Shown here: piece after piece, positions 25,925-35,600 of the stretch
Position numbering within the stretch: the first letter of the stretch is position 1
How the letters are laid out: every line of letters starts with the position of its first letter
DNA from: DATFVA01 sp963764235
GTDB lineage: Bacteria > Bacteroidota > Ignavibacteria > Ignavibacteriales > Ignavibacteriaceae
Direction of reading: 5' to 3'
Assembly (NCBI GenBank): GCA_963764235.1
Contig: CAVXRO010000006.1
Location: 682,001-746,000, forward strand
DNA length: 64,000 bases
Position numbers and translations under genes: made by a program
Notes under the pieces: generated by a model
What the model saw: only the letters and a program-made list of their open reading frames with translations
The model's database searches: none
Told to the model about the DNA's origin: nothing

Positions 25925-26741
25925 TTATCTGGATTTCCCTTTCAAATTATTATTCAGAAAAGAATGAATTTCTTTCCATGCCTTCTGTGCAGCATCCTGG
26001 TTATAAACCTTTGTATTATTGGGATTCATGAAAGCATGATTCGCATCCGGGTAAATTATTATATGGTTATTAACCCCGGCTTTATTTCAAAGCATCTTTA
26101 AATTCTTTTACGTCATCCGGAGTTATGTTCTGATCCTTTTCTCCAAAAATTCCCAGAACAGGACAAGCTATCTGCTTAAGCATTTCCGGATCTTTATTAA
26201 GCCTTCCATAGCAGATTATGCAGGCCGCCAGATCTTTGATGTCCAGGGCTGTTCTAAGTGAATAACCGCCTCCCATGCACCACCCGATTGAACCGATGCT
26301 GTTTCCGTCAACTTCAGGCCTGCTGCGAAGATAGTCGAAAGCTGATCTTAAGTCGGTTGCAGCGCGATCCTGAGGGACGCTGCCGGATAATTTTCGGGCC
26401 TCTTCCGGGGAGGATGTTGAATTACCATGGTAGAGATCTATTGCAAGAGCGACATATCCGCTCTCAGCAAAATCATCAGCATCTTTCTTTATCCAGTCAT
26501 TCAGTCCCCACCATTCGTGAATTACAATTAAAGCGGGAAATGGACCGTTGCCCTCAGGAACAGCTAGGTAAGCTGTTACAGTATCTTCTCCGCTTATGTA
26601 CCTGACCATCTCACTATGTCTGGTTTCCAATTTTACTGCCTCTCCTTCTTTTTGTCCCCGGTTTTCCGGTACAGTTTCAGACGTTAGTAATAGAAATAAA
26701 ATTCCTATCGAAAGAGCTATAAAAAGGTCAAATCCCTTCAT
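25925..26741 (-). pseudogene. exported dienelactone-hydrolase family protein with one frameshift
   Basis: The protein has an N-terminal hydrophobic signal or anchor and an alpha/beta-hydrolase domain of the dienelactone hydrolase type: PALIVIHEWWGLNDW, the nucleophile elbow GSIGWCMGGG, and the acid in GIFGEKDQNITPDD. The frame stops at 26082 after FKDAL-K. The remaining 50 residues, including the catalytic histidine in YPDANHAFMNP, continue in a neighbouring frame and end at 25925. A single-base difference near 26083 (TTGAAATAAAGCC) accounts for this. As the tail is intact I regard sequence error as likely. The substrate is not known; dienelactone hydrolases hydrolyse cyclic esters. Confidence 0.8.
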
Positions 26742-26853
26742 AACAATTCCTGAAGTTTAATGAATTAACAATTAAATATAATTATAGGATTATCAGTGAT
26801 ATTTAAATCACATAAAGTGACAGGAAGAAAAAACCCCTTTTACCACGGTCGGG

Positions 26854-27276
26854 CTAGACCGCTATATTTCGTGGTTTCATCCGGATGAGGAGGGAAAGAT
26901 CTCTGGAAGCGATGATTTTCTTTCCCTGACATTTGTATACAAGAACAAGTGCCTCATCTAAGGGTGAACCGTCATCCTTGAAGATAGGGAGTATATTGTT
27001 TAAGGGAACAACTTCTTTTTGTACCTGAACAAAATTTTTAGCCTCAAGATAATCGAGCAGATTTACAAACTTTTTAATTTTTCCAAAAAATCTGTTTTCA
27101 TCTACAGGAACAATAATCTCGTCTGTATTAAATACAACATTAAAATACCAGAAATGATTTATCTTGTAATGAACCCGTATATACGAGCAGCATTCCGTTA
27201 TAAAAGACTCGATGTCGGTTATCTTACCATCCGTTATTTTCTGGATTATGGTTTTATCTTCTTCATCAAAATACAT
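26854..27276 (-). CDS. uncharacterised protein, possible N-terminal membrane anchor hidden by a frameshift
   Basis: I recognise no family. From the ATG at 27276, preceded by AGAGG, the product is 140 residues: YFDEEDKTIIQKITDG, FITECCSYIRVHYKI, NTDEIIVPVDEN, ending in a basic SLLIRMKPRNIAV tail. Directly upstream, another frame encodes a hydrophobic segment starting at an ATG at 27359 (MLFILQILGGISIGISIALPGKK) that leads into this frame if one base is dropped from the run of seven A at about 27295. This suggests a membrane-anchored protein of about 167 residues with a homopolymer frameshift. Role unknown. Confidence 0.5.
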   Translation of the reverse strand: MYFDEEDKTIIQKITDGKITDIESFITECCSYIRVHYKINHFWYFNVVFNTDEIIVPVDENRFFGKIKKFVNLLDYLEAKNFVQVQKEVVPLNNILPIFKDDGSPLDEALVLVYKCQGKKIIASRDLSLLIRMKPRNIAV

Positions 27277-27482
27277 CAATGCCGCCTCTCTTTTTTTCCT
27301 GGGAGTGCAATAGAAATGCCAATGGAAATACCTCCCAATATCTGCAAAATAAAAAGCATTTTGCTTCAAAGGTTGACGTTCATGTCATATTTGACGCAAA
27401 AGATAATGTTAATCCGTGCCCTGGATCAGAAAAGCAGGACGGTATAAAATATGATTTGTAATATGTAAACAGGTATTTACAT

Positions 27483-27908
27483 ATGAGAAAATTCAGAATA
27501 GCACTGGGATTTATTATCTCTGATCTGGGCGGGATAGCTGCCGCTTCAATTCCCCTGGCGGTTTTTCTATCGTTCACTAATTTTTTTGTAAGTGCCTCAG
27601 GTATCCGGCCTTTAATGGCCTCATTCCTGTTGCTGATACTGCTTTCATTTTTTATCCTGCCGTTCCGCCTCATGCTGATTGGAGCTGAGCTGCTGAAAAT
27701 TGAGCTCGATAAATACGGAAGATTTTCTGTAGCTATTATCGGTGGATTAACAGGAGGCTGTCTTTTTTATTTTCTGGTATTTTCCCGTTTTTCGCTGGAT
27801 TGGCTTAATATGCTGGATTACGCTTTGATCGGGGTGATTCAAAGTATAATCGTTCAGGTAATCTATAATAATATACCTAAACATTGGAAAGTTCAGACTG
27901 CAGAGTGA
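27483..27908 (+). CDS. small integral membrane protein
   Basis: A 141-residue protein with four predicted membrane segments (about residues 7-33, 40-66, 80-100 and 108-130), and a short polar C-terminus (PKHWKVQTAE). No family is recognised. The ATG follows a TTTACAT stretch with no clear ribosome-binding site. It abuts the TANGO2-like gene tail to tail, the stops being adjacent. Nothing suggests a function. Confidence 0.6.
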   Translation: MRKFRIALGFIISDLGGIAAASIPLAVFLSFTNFFVSASGIRPLMASFLLLILLSFFILPFRLMLIGAELLKIELDKYGRFSVAIIGGLTGGCLFYFLVFSRFSLDWLNMLDYALIGVIQSIIVQVIYNNIPKHWKVQTAE

Positions 27909-28679
27909 TCAGGCGATTTCAAGCTGGAAGTTGAATCTGGATTCTGTCCATTTCCCCGTTCCGGTATCGAGTGACTTTTCAACAAACAGTACCTCGTTAA
28001 TGCTGTTCACAATTACAATTGTGGAGGATCTTGTTCCATACCTGTCGCTCTTTATAAAAACCGGCGATACCGCTCTTTCCAGCTCCCGGCTTAGACCTGT
28101 ATCAGGAAGCTGATTCTCCGGAGCTTCCCGCTCATCTGATAATATACTGAAAAGTTCTTCCTCCGAAATCCTATCCTTCGAAACTGCATCGATAAATGCT
28201 TCCTTGCTTTTAACCACTTTCGGCCAGGGTGTGTCAAGCAGATGGTTACTCAACCCGTAAACACCGGCAGAAAGTTTATTTAATTCCCCCATTTGATTTG
28301 AAAAGTAAAAAAGGTCTTCATTATCAGAAAAAAGCAGGTTGTAGCCGTTATATTCAGCGGCATTTTCTCTCAGGCTTTTACCATATTCGAATGCTGAAAT
28401 TTTCGAGACCAGGAAATTCAGAGTTAATAAACCTCTTGTCGGTGCAGTTTCCTTAATCGTCCGCATATCTCTGTAATTTGTTATCGCTGCGAACCTGCCC
28501 GACTTAGTTATTCCCAGCCAGGTTCCTCCGGCCTCAACATCTTTTCCGGCCAGGAGGTGAGGGTAGTCTTTCCAGAAACCGGCCTTCTCTGTTGGTCTAT
28601 GGTAAAATTCATCCCGGTTTGCGGCCACAGCGAAGGGATATTCGGGATTAGTATTATATGATATTAAGAGTAAACACAT
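27909..28679 (-). CDS. NRDE/TANGO2-family protein
   Basis: The start is set at 28679, which gives the family's typical N-terminus MCLLLISY with cysteine at position 2. The 256-residue protein then shows the NRDE signature FAVAANRDEFYHRPTE near residues 17-32, with AGGTWLGITKSGRFAAITNYRD further on and a NLLFSDNEDLFYFSN segment. Homologues of TANGO2 have been linked to lipid and haem trafficking in eukaryotes; bacterial roles are unclear, and the N-terminal cysteine hints at an Ntn-hydrolase-like fold. An upstream extension to 28778 in frame contains hydrophobic junk and is unlikely. Confidence 0.85.
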   Translation of the reverse strand: MCLLLISYNTNPEYPFAVAANRDEFYHRPTEKAGFWKDYPHLLAGKDVEAGGTWLGITKSGRFAAITNYRDMRTIKETAPTRGLLTLNFLVSKISAFEYGKSLRENAAEYNGYNLLFSDNEDLFYFSNQMGELNKLSAGVYGLSNHLLDTPWPKVVKSKEAFIDAVSKDRISEEELFSILSDEREAPENQLPDTGLSRELERAVSPVFIKSDRYGTRSSTIVIVNSINEVLFVEKSLDTGTGKWTESRFNFQLEIA

Positions 28680-28877
28680 GTTCAAGGAAAAAGTAAAAAG
28701 TTTCAGAGAAAAGTAAGAAGTATCGTGGAAAAAGCAAAAGTGAAATACTATAAGAAAAAGAAAAACCTGCAGGCTCACATTTTAGTAAGCTAATCTGCAG
28801 ACTTTAATTTATCCAGTATCCAGCATCTCGTAGCGAAACAGAGATCCCGTTCCTGGCGGGACAGCATCAGCACCTAA

Positions 28878-29147
28878 CTACTCATCCTCCTCATCCTCAT
28901 CTTCGTCCTCTTCTTCGGGATCCCATAACTGATCATTTACATCATCGGCCTCAGGGTCGAATTCGCTGTCATCAGAAGGATCATATTTTTCAGCCATGCC
29001 GAAGTATCTGGTATCTTCTGATTTTTTATTTTCCCTGGGATTTTCATCCTTGTGTTCCTTGTGCTCATTTTTATCTTTCTCACGTATCTTTTCGCCTTTT
29101 TCAGACATTCCCTTTTTTGCTCTTTCATCTCTTTCCCGTGAATCCAT
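28878..29147 (-). CDS. short, highly charged disordered protein
   Basis: The 89-residue product has a basic/acidic N-terminal half (MDSRERDERAKKG, KGEKIREKDKNEHKEHKDE) and an extremely acidic C-terminal half (DPEEEDEDEDEEDE). It should be intrinsically disordered. No family is recognised. The ORF is supported by length without stops and by base composition that gives sensible charged codons only in this frame; the low-complexity tail could also be chance. It precedes a region with a short palindrome at about 28842. Confidence 0.5.
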   Translation of the reverse strand: MDSRERDERAKKGMSEKGEKIREKDKNEHKEHKDENPRENKKSEDTRYFGMAEKYDPSDDSEFDPEADDVNDQLWDPEEEDEDEDEEDE

Positions 29148-29260
29148 ATATACTCCGAGTTAATAAGTTTTAGTTATTTTCTGAAAAGGTAATTGTGAAT
29201 AACTTATGATCAAAATATTTCAATCTGAGATAAAGCACAATGTGATGACGTACAAAGAGA

Positions 29261-29542
29261 TTACTGTATCGCTATGCCCGGAGAAAATGCGATAAATCCT
29301 GCAATCTTCAGCTCTTCATTCTTAACGTCGGGATAGTACCAGGCTCCGTTCCAGTTAATCGAATCTCCGACCCTGATATTATAGAAATTAGCAGTCCCTA
29401 GGTCTGCATCAATATGCTTGGTGTAACTTTTTTGGAGAAATTCTTTTTTGACTGAGTTCGGGGGGAAATAAATATAACCATTAACTTCTCTGGCTTTTTT
29501 GCTCTCAGCAATAACTTTACCATTCCAGACAGCTTTTGCCAT
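29261..29542 (-). CDS. DUF427-family protein
   Basis: The 93-residue protein matches DUF427 (nucleotidyltransferase-like fold): AVWNGKVIAES, YFPPNSVKKEFL, GAWYYPDVKNEELKIAGFIAF and a terminal GIAI. The usual central HCPYKG-like motif is replaced by HIDADLGTANFYN. The function of the family is not established. Its ATG has a GGAGG site (CCTCC on the plus strand, about 29551-29555). No operon partner. Confidence 0.8.
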   Translation of the reverse strand: MAKAVWNGKVIAESKKAREVNGYIYFPPNSVKKEFLQKSYTKHIDADLGTANFYNIRVGDSINWNGAWYYPDVKNEELKIAGFIAFSPGIAIQ

Positions 29543-29835
29543 TATTGTCCTCCATTAATTAAATGATATAATTAACTAAAAAAATAAAATTAACATCTAG
29601 GCGTGTTCTCACAATAATATATTGTTGAAATAATTGCAATCCCCTTAATTTTCACTCCCCAATAGAACCTTTTATTAGTTGATTTTGTTCACGGATTAGG
29701 TATTTTTGTCTATAAAAATTTTGAGTTTTATACAACCAAACGAGGAAGCCAAATAGAATTTTTTACTCTTCATTTCTGATTCTATAAAACTGCACAAATT
29801 ATTTCGACCATTTTTACTTTTGCGTGGAGGATTAG

Positions 29836-32643
29836 ATGAGATTAACTCTACAATCTGCGATTTCTATTTTTCTGTTCTTTTTTACAGCCAATGCCTTATT
29901 TGCTCAGACAGGAAAAATTGCAGGTAAGGTTACAGATGCTTCAACGGGGGAGGCACTTCCGTTTGTTAATGTTATAATTGTAGGAACCGCTACCGGTGCC
30001 GCCACCGACGTTGATGGGAATTACTTCATCATCAACCTTTCTCCCGGGACTTACTCCGTTAAAGCTTCTGCGATAGGGTATAATTCTGTTCAGGTTACCG
30101 ATGTGAGTGTTGCTTCGGGTTTTACTGCGACGGTGGATTTCAACCTCAAGCCTACTTCCGTTGAACTTAATGAGGAAGTAGTGGTTGTTGCTGAAAGACC
30201 ATTAATCAGGAAAGATATTACAGCATCAACTTCGGTTATCGGTGATGAGATGATATCCCAGCTGCCTGTTACCGAAGTGAGAGATATTCTGCAGCTGCAG
30301 GCCGGTATTGTAACCTCTGGCAATGATCTTCATTTGAGAGGGGGCAGGACCGGACAAATAGCATTCCAGGTGGATGGTGTTCCGATGACTGACGCCTATG
30401 ACGGAAGCACCGTGGTTAATGTTAACGCCGATGCTGTAAAGGAGCTTCAGGTAATCTCGGGAGCTTTTAATGCGGAATACGGACAGGCAATGTCAGGGAT
30501 TGTTAATATTGTTACCAAAGACGGAAGCAATGAATTTAACGGAAATATAATTACTTATGCCGGCGACTATTGGTCTGATAAAACGAATAAATTTTGGAAC
30601 ATAAATTCTTTTAGTCCTACCTCCATTCGCGATGTTGAAGGAAGTTTCAGTGGTCCGGTAGTAAAAGATAATCTTTTCTTTTACCTGAACGGAAGGTATT
30701 ACTACAATACGGGTTATTTATACGGAAAAAGGACTTTCCTTACTACAGATAGGGCAATTGAGGTACCAGGATCGGGCGGTAAGGATTATTTTGTACAGCA
30801 GAACGGGAATAATGAATTTGTTTCTATGAACCCCGATCAGAGAATTTACGGTCAGGGTAAATTAACCTACAGGCTATTCCAGGGGATGAAACTTAATTTG
30901 AACTATATTATTGATAAGGAAGAGTATCAGGATTATAACCACAGTAATAAACTTACTCCTGATAATAACCTGCACAGGTTCAGGAACGGTATATCAAATA
31001 TTTTTTCAATAAACCATGCAATATCTGCTTCGAGTTTTTATATTCTGAACCTTTCATATTTCTTCAAAGACTATCAGCATTACCTTTATAAAGATATTTA
31101 CACAGGGGATTCTCAGCACCCAACACAATACGTCGATAATGCAATTCATCAGACACCTCCTTACAGCTTCAATGTCGGCGGTACAGATTACAGCAGGTTT
31201 TACAGGAGCACAGGAACTTATGATGCAAAACTCGACTGGACAACCCAGCTGAACCAGGAAATAAACATACAGTTTGGCGGTGATTTCAAACAGCATCAGA
31301 TATTTATGCATGAAATTACCCTGACCCCGATTTACGATAACGGTATACAAACCGTTAATATTCCTGAAAACACTACTAATCTTAATAATCAGTATTTGCA
31401 CAAGCCGCAGGAAATATCAGGTTATGTACAGTCAAAGCTTGAAGCATTTAATCTGATATTTAATATAGGTGCAAGGATCGATGTATTTAACCCTGACGGT
31501 GTCGTTCTGAACGATCCTTCTGATCCGAATGTTAATAACCCTCTTAGACCTGCTAACCAGTTTTTCGATTATAATGGTAACGGTGTTCAGGATGAAGGCG
31601 AACCGTCAAAAACGGTAGCACAGAGATTGGCAAGGAATGCTTCAGGAAAACAACCCTGGTACAAAGAAGCTTCGATTAAATACCAGGTGAGTCCCAGGAT
31701 CGGACTGGCTTTCCCTATAACTGATAAAGGTGTGATTCACTTTTCGTACGGTCATTTCCTCCAGCTTCCGAATTATGAATACCTTTACACAAACCCAGAA
31801 TTTGAACTTGGTGTTGGTTCGGGCAACCAGGGTATAATCGGTAACGCAGACCTTAAACCTCAGAAAACCGTTAAAGGTGAGATCGGTCTTCAACAGCAGA
31901 TTGGTGATGATATAGCTGTTGATTTTACCGTTTTCTTTGAGGACTTCAGAGATCTTACCGGTACACAGACAGATGAAATTCTCGTGTTCGGAAGAGGTGC
32001 AAGCTACAGCCGGTATGCCAACTCCGACTTTGGTTTCTCTAAAGGTTTTATTGTAAAATTCCAGAAAAGATTTTCCGGCGGTTTAGCTACAAGTCTTGAT
32101 TATACCTATTCCATCACCAAAGGTAATGCATCGAACCCGGCAGACGCAAGAAATGCTGTAGCAGGCGGGGCACTTCCTGAAACGTTTATTGCTCCGTTGG
32201 ACTGGAACCAGACCCATACACTTAACGTCTCTGTTGCATATAGCCTGGAGAGAGATTGGGGATTTTCACTTATCGGTAATTTTTATACCGGCCAACCCTA
32301 CACTCCGCAGGTTAACAAAAATACTCTTGTTACTCAGAACGCATTTCCGAGAAACAGTGAGATCAAGCCTTCAATCTTTAACGTCGATTTAAGATTGTAC
32401 AAGGATTTCCCGTTCGGTCCTACAACCCTGTCCGTATTTCTCAAGGTGTTTAATCTCCTTGACCTCGATAATCCCCGTACAGTTTACGGGAATTCAGGAG
32501 ATCCGGTATTTACCTTTGATGAACTGGATGCTGAGAGAATCAATCCGGTTTTGTATTACAATACACTGGATGAATTGTATACAAACCCGGGATTCTTTTC
32601 TCAGCCGAGACATGTAGAATTTGGAATTTCTTACAATTTTTAA
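29836..32643 (+). CDS. TonB-dependent receptor with CarboxypepD-like N-terminal domain
   Basis: The 935-residue outer-membrane protein starts with a signal peptide (to about residue 23). A carboxypeptidase-regulatory-like domain follows (GKIAGKVTDASTGEALPFVNV, DGNYFIINLSPGTYSV), then the plug domain (RPLIRKDITASTSVIG, LRGGRTGQIAFQVDGVPMTD, GAFNAEYGQAMSGIVNIVTKDG) and a long beta-barrel, with a C-terminal PRHVEFGISYNF strand. It lacks SusC extras. The next two genes, a large T9SS-type surface protein and a PorV-like protein, suggest it may be part of a secretion or assembly set rather than a simple nutrient receptor. A gap of 293 bases with no structure seen precedes it. Confidence 0.9.
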   Translation: MRLTLQSAISIFLFFFTANALFAQTGKIAGKVTDASTGEALPFVNVIIVGTATGAATDVDGNYFIINLSPGTYSVKASAIGYNSVQVTDVSVASGFTATVDFNLKPTSVELNEEVVVVAERPLIRKDITASTSVIGDEMISQLPVTEVRDILQLQAGIVTSGNDLHLRGGRTGQIAFQVDGVPMTDAYDGSTVVNVNADAVKELQVISGAFNAEYGQAMSGIVNIVTKDGSNEFNGNIITYAGDYWSDKTNKFWNINSFSPTSIRDVEGSFSGPVVKDNLFFYLNGRYYYNTGYLYGKRTFLTTDRAIEVPGSGGKDYFVQQNGNNEFVSMNPDQRIYGQGKLTYRLFQGMKLNLNYIIDKEEYQDYNHSNKLTPDNNLHRFRNGISNIFSINHAISASSFYILNLSYFFKDYQHYLYKDIYTGDSQHPTQYVDNAIHQTPPYSFNVGGTDYSRFYRSTGTYDAKLDWTTQLNQEINIQFGGDFKQHQIFMHEITLTPIYDNGIQTVNIPENTTNLNNQYLHKPQEISGYVQSKLEAFNLIFNIGARIDVFNPDGVVLNDPSDPNVNNPLRPANQFFDYNGNGVQDEGEPSKTVAQRLARNASGKQPWYKEASIKYQVSPRIGLAFPITDKGVIHFSYGHFLQLPNYEYLYTNPEFELGVGSGNQGIIGNADLKPQKTVKGEIGLQQQIGDDIAVDFTVFFEDFRDLTGTQTDEILVFGRGASYSRYANSDFGFSKGFIVKFQKRFSGGLATSLDYTYSITKGNASNPADARNAVAGGALPETFIAPLDWNQTHTLNVSVAYSLERDWGFSLIGNFYTGQPYTPQVNKNTLVTQNAFPRNSEIKPSIFNVDLRLYKDFPFGPTTLSVFLKVFNLLDLDNPRTVYGNSGDPVFTFDELDAERINPVLYYNTLDELYTNPGFFSQPRHVEFGISYNF

Positions 32644-32644
32644 A

Positions 32645-35600
32645 ATGAAGAAAGTTACTCAAATGCGAACCAAATTATTTTTATTTACTCTAATGCTGGT
32701 TTTAAGCTCCAGTGCTTTCGCCCAGTACGGAGATCCCAGTTTATTGACAGTCGGTACTCATACTGGCAATCGTATCGGAATTTCATTCCATAATGACGGA
32801 CAGATTGCTGGAATCCTGCCGGGCGTCGATATACGAGGAGAATGGCCTCTTGGATCTGGTGAGAATTATATAGGCGATCTTATCCCCCTGATAGGCGTTG
32901 AATTCATCAATTTTCTTGGCGACACACTCCATTCCGTAATTATATCGCGCGGTCCCCGTAACAGGCAGTCAGAAGAAAGGAGTCCTGCAGACGGTCATTT
33001 CTGGGGCTGGAATCCTATACCCGGTTTCCGCAACCCGAATTATGAATCAGTTGCTATGAGCCATTTGCCTGATTCGTGGCCTATCGAAGGTTGGAACGAT
33101 CCGGTTGCTCATAATTGGTTTGATTCCCTTGGTCATACTCAATGGTTCGGATACTTCGGACGTGATATAAAGAATGCGGACCAGGAATCACTCTTTGATG
33201 CAGACGATCAGCGGGATGATCAATTTAACTTTAATGATTATGTGAATCCTGTAAATCCGATCTTTTTACCTGACAGCACTAATCCTGTGCGTCATGGTAT
33301 GGGATTGAGAATGAGAGTTAGAGGTTTCCAGTGGTCTAACTTCCTCGCAGAGGATGTTATTTTCTGGCTGTATGATATTCTCAATGAAGGAACAACTATC
33401 TATAGAAAGGCAGATTTCGGAACCGTGGTTGGAACTCTTGCCGGAGGTGACGGTGACAGCCAGGATGACCTTGGATATTTTGATGTGAATAACTGGATTA
33501 CTTATTCCTGGGATAGTGACGGAATTGGAAATAAAGGACAAAAAGTAGGCTATGTGGGCTACGCGTTCCTTGAATCTCCCGGCAACCCCTTCGATGGTAT
33601 CGATAATGATAATGACGATACGGACAGCGTAAAGAACTATACCCCGACCGCTCCCAGATTTTCTGCTGAAGATTTTGATTCTCTTACTTATGGTGTGGGT
33701 GATGTTGTTGTTCTTATTAACCCGGCAACCTATGCCAGGACTCTTCATACGATTAATTCCCTCCCGGATACAGTTAATTCTCTCGGCGTACAGTTCATCA
33801 TTCAGGCAGGGAAATACTTTCACGAAGGCAATATAGCAAAAATAGTAAACGGTGTTTCTCTACCCGATACCACAGCTTTCGATGGCATTGATAATGACCT
33901 GGATGGAATCATTGATGAGAACGAAGCCATTCACTATCTGACCCGGGTTAACAGCGGTCTGTTAGGACTGCGTTACATAAATTATGTGACTGGCGAGGGA
34001 TTGAACGATCTTCTGATCGATGAAAGAAGAGATAATAATATTGATGAAGACGGCGACTGGAATCCGCAGCGTGATGACGTTGGTATTGACGGTCTTGGTC
34101 CTAACGATAATAATTATCCAGGTCCTGACCAGGGAGAAGGCAACGGCGTGCCTGACCAGGGCGAGCCTAACTTCGGAAGAACCGACCCTGACGAATCAGA
34201 TCAGATCGGTCTCACCGGCTTTAATTTCTTTAACCAGACTGCTTCGCCTGATATGTCTGATGATGAACTGCTCTGGGACAGGCTTACTCCCGGAAGGTTT
34301 GATGTGATACCGCCTACTCCGCAGGACGGCGACTTTATTTATTCATCAGGTTATTTCCCGTTAATCCCGAGCAATGGTGACCCCGACATTAAAGAGAGAT
34401 TTTCTGTTGCACTTCTATTCGGTGAAAATTATTCTGATATAGTAAATAACAAACAGATAGTTCAGCAGATTTATAATGCTGGCTACAAGTTTCCCCAGCC
34501 GCCTCAGAAACCAACTATAATCCTAACACAGCAGGATGGAAAAGTTGTTATATATTGGGACGGTAAAGCGACAGAAAACGATATCGATTTTATTTCCAAA
34601 GTTAAAGACTTTGAAGGTTATAAGATCTATAGATCTACGGATGCAAACTTTACTGATTCACGTGTAATTACTAACGGTCGAGGCATCCTTTCATTTGATG
34701 AACCTATAGCACAGTATGACAAAGTTGATTCAATAAGTGGATTCTTTTATCCGTCACCTAAACTTCTCCAGCAGGTTGGGGGAACAACTTATTACCTTGG
34801 TGATAATACAGGTGTAGTAAACAAATTTGTTGATTCCAGCGTTGTGCTTGGACAGACATATTATTATGCAGTCTGTGCGTATGACCGCGGAGATGAGACA
34901 CAGGATATTTTCCCTACAGAAGATTCTAAATTCATAAGAAGGACGTCTACCGGGGAAATCATTCTCGATAAAAATACCGGCTACATAACGCCTGGAAGAA
35001 GACCTGCAGGTTATGACCCTGCTGCGGTGCAGGATTATACAAAATCCGAAGGTTTCAAAGGAACAGGACAAATAAACATTGAAGTAGTTGATGACAAGAG
35101 CATACAAGCCGGAAATTCGTATAAAATTGCGTTTACTGATACAGGAGCAGCCGAAGCCACCGCGTACTGGAGTTTAATCAATCTTACCAAGAACGATACG
35201 ATGATCAATCATTCATCTTTGTTTTTCGGCAACACTCCGATAATGGAGGGTTTCAGGGTTCAAATTCATAATGATAATGAGGTTAAGCTTGATACTTCTA
35301 AATCAGGACTTGTGGGAGGTAATTCTAATCCCGCAAGCATTACCTTCAATGTATTCAATATCCAGAATCAGCCTCCATATATAAATGGTGTTAAACTGCC
35401 TAATGATTACCAGATAGAATTTTTCCCCGACGTTGTGGGAAATTCTATAGCAGATACATTGTACCCACCGATTTCTTCAAATATTATCACTTCCAAACCC
35501 GTGAACTTTAAAGTTAAAAACCTAACAAAAGACACTTATATTGATTTTGCCTACTATAAATCAGGTACTATCACAACCACCTATAATATAATATTCAAAG

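Noticed and set aside
33266..33823. A 185-residue reverse-strand frame inside the large surface protein
   Set aside because: The forward gene is continuous and the reverse frame lacks a ribosome-binding site and family match.
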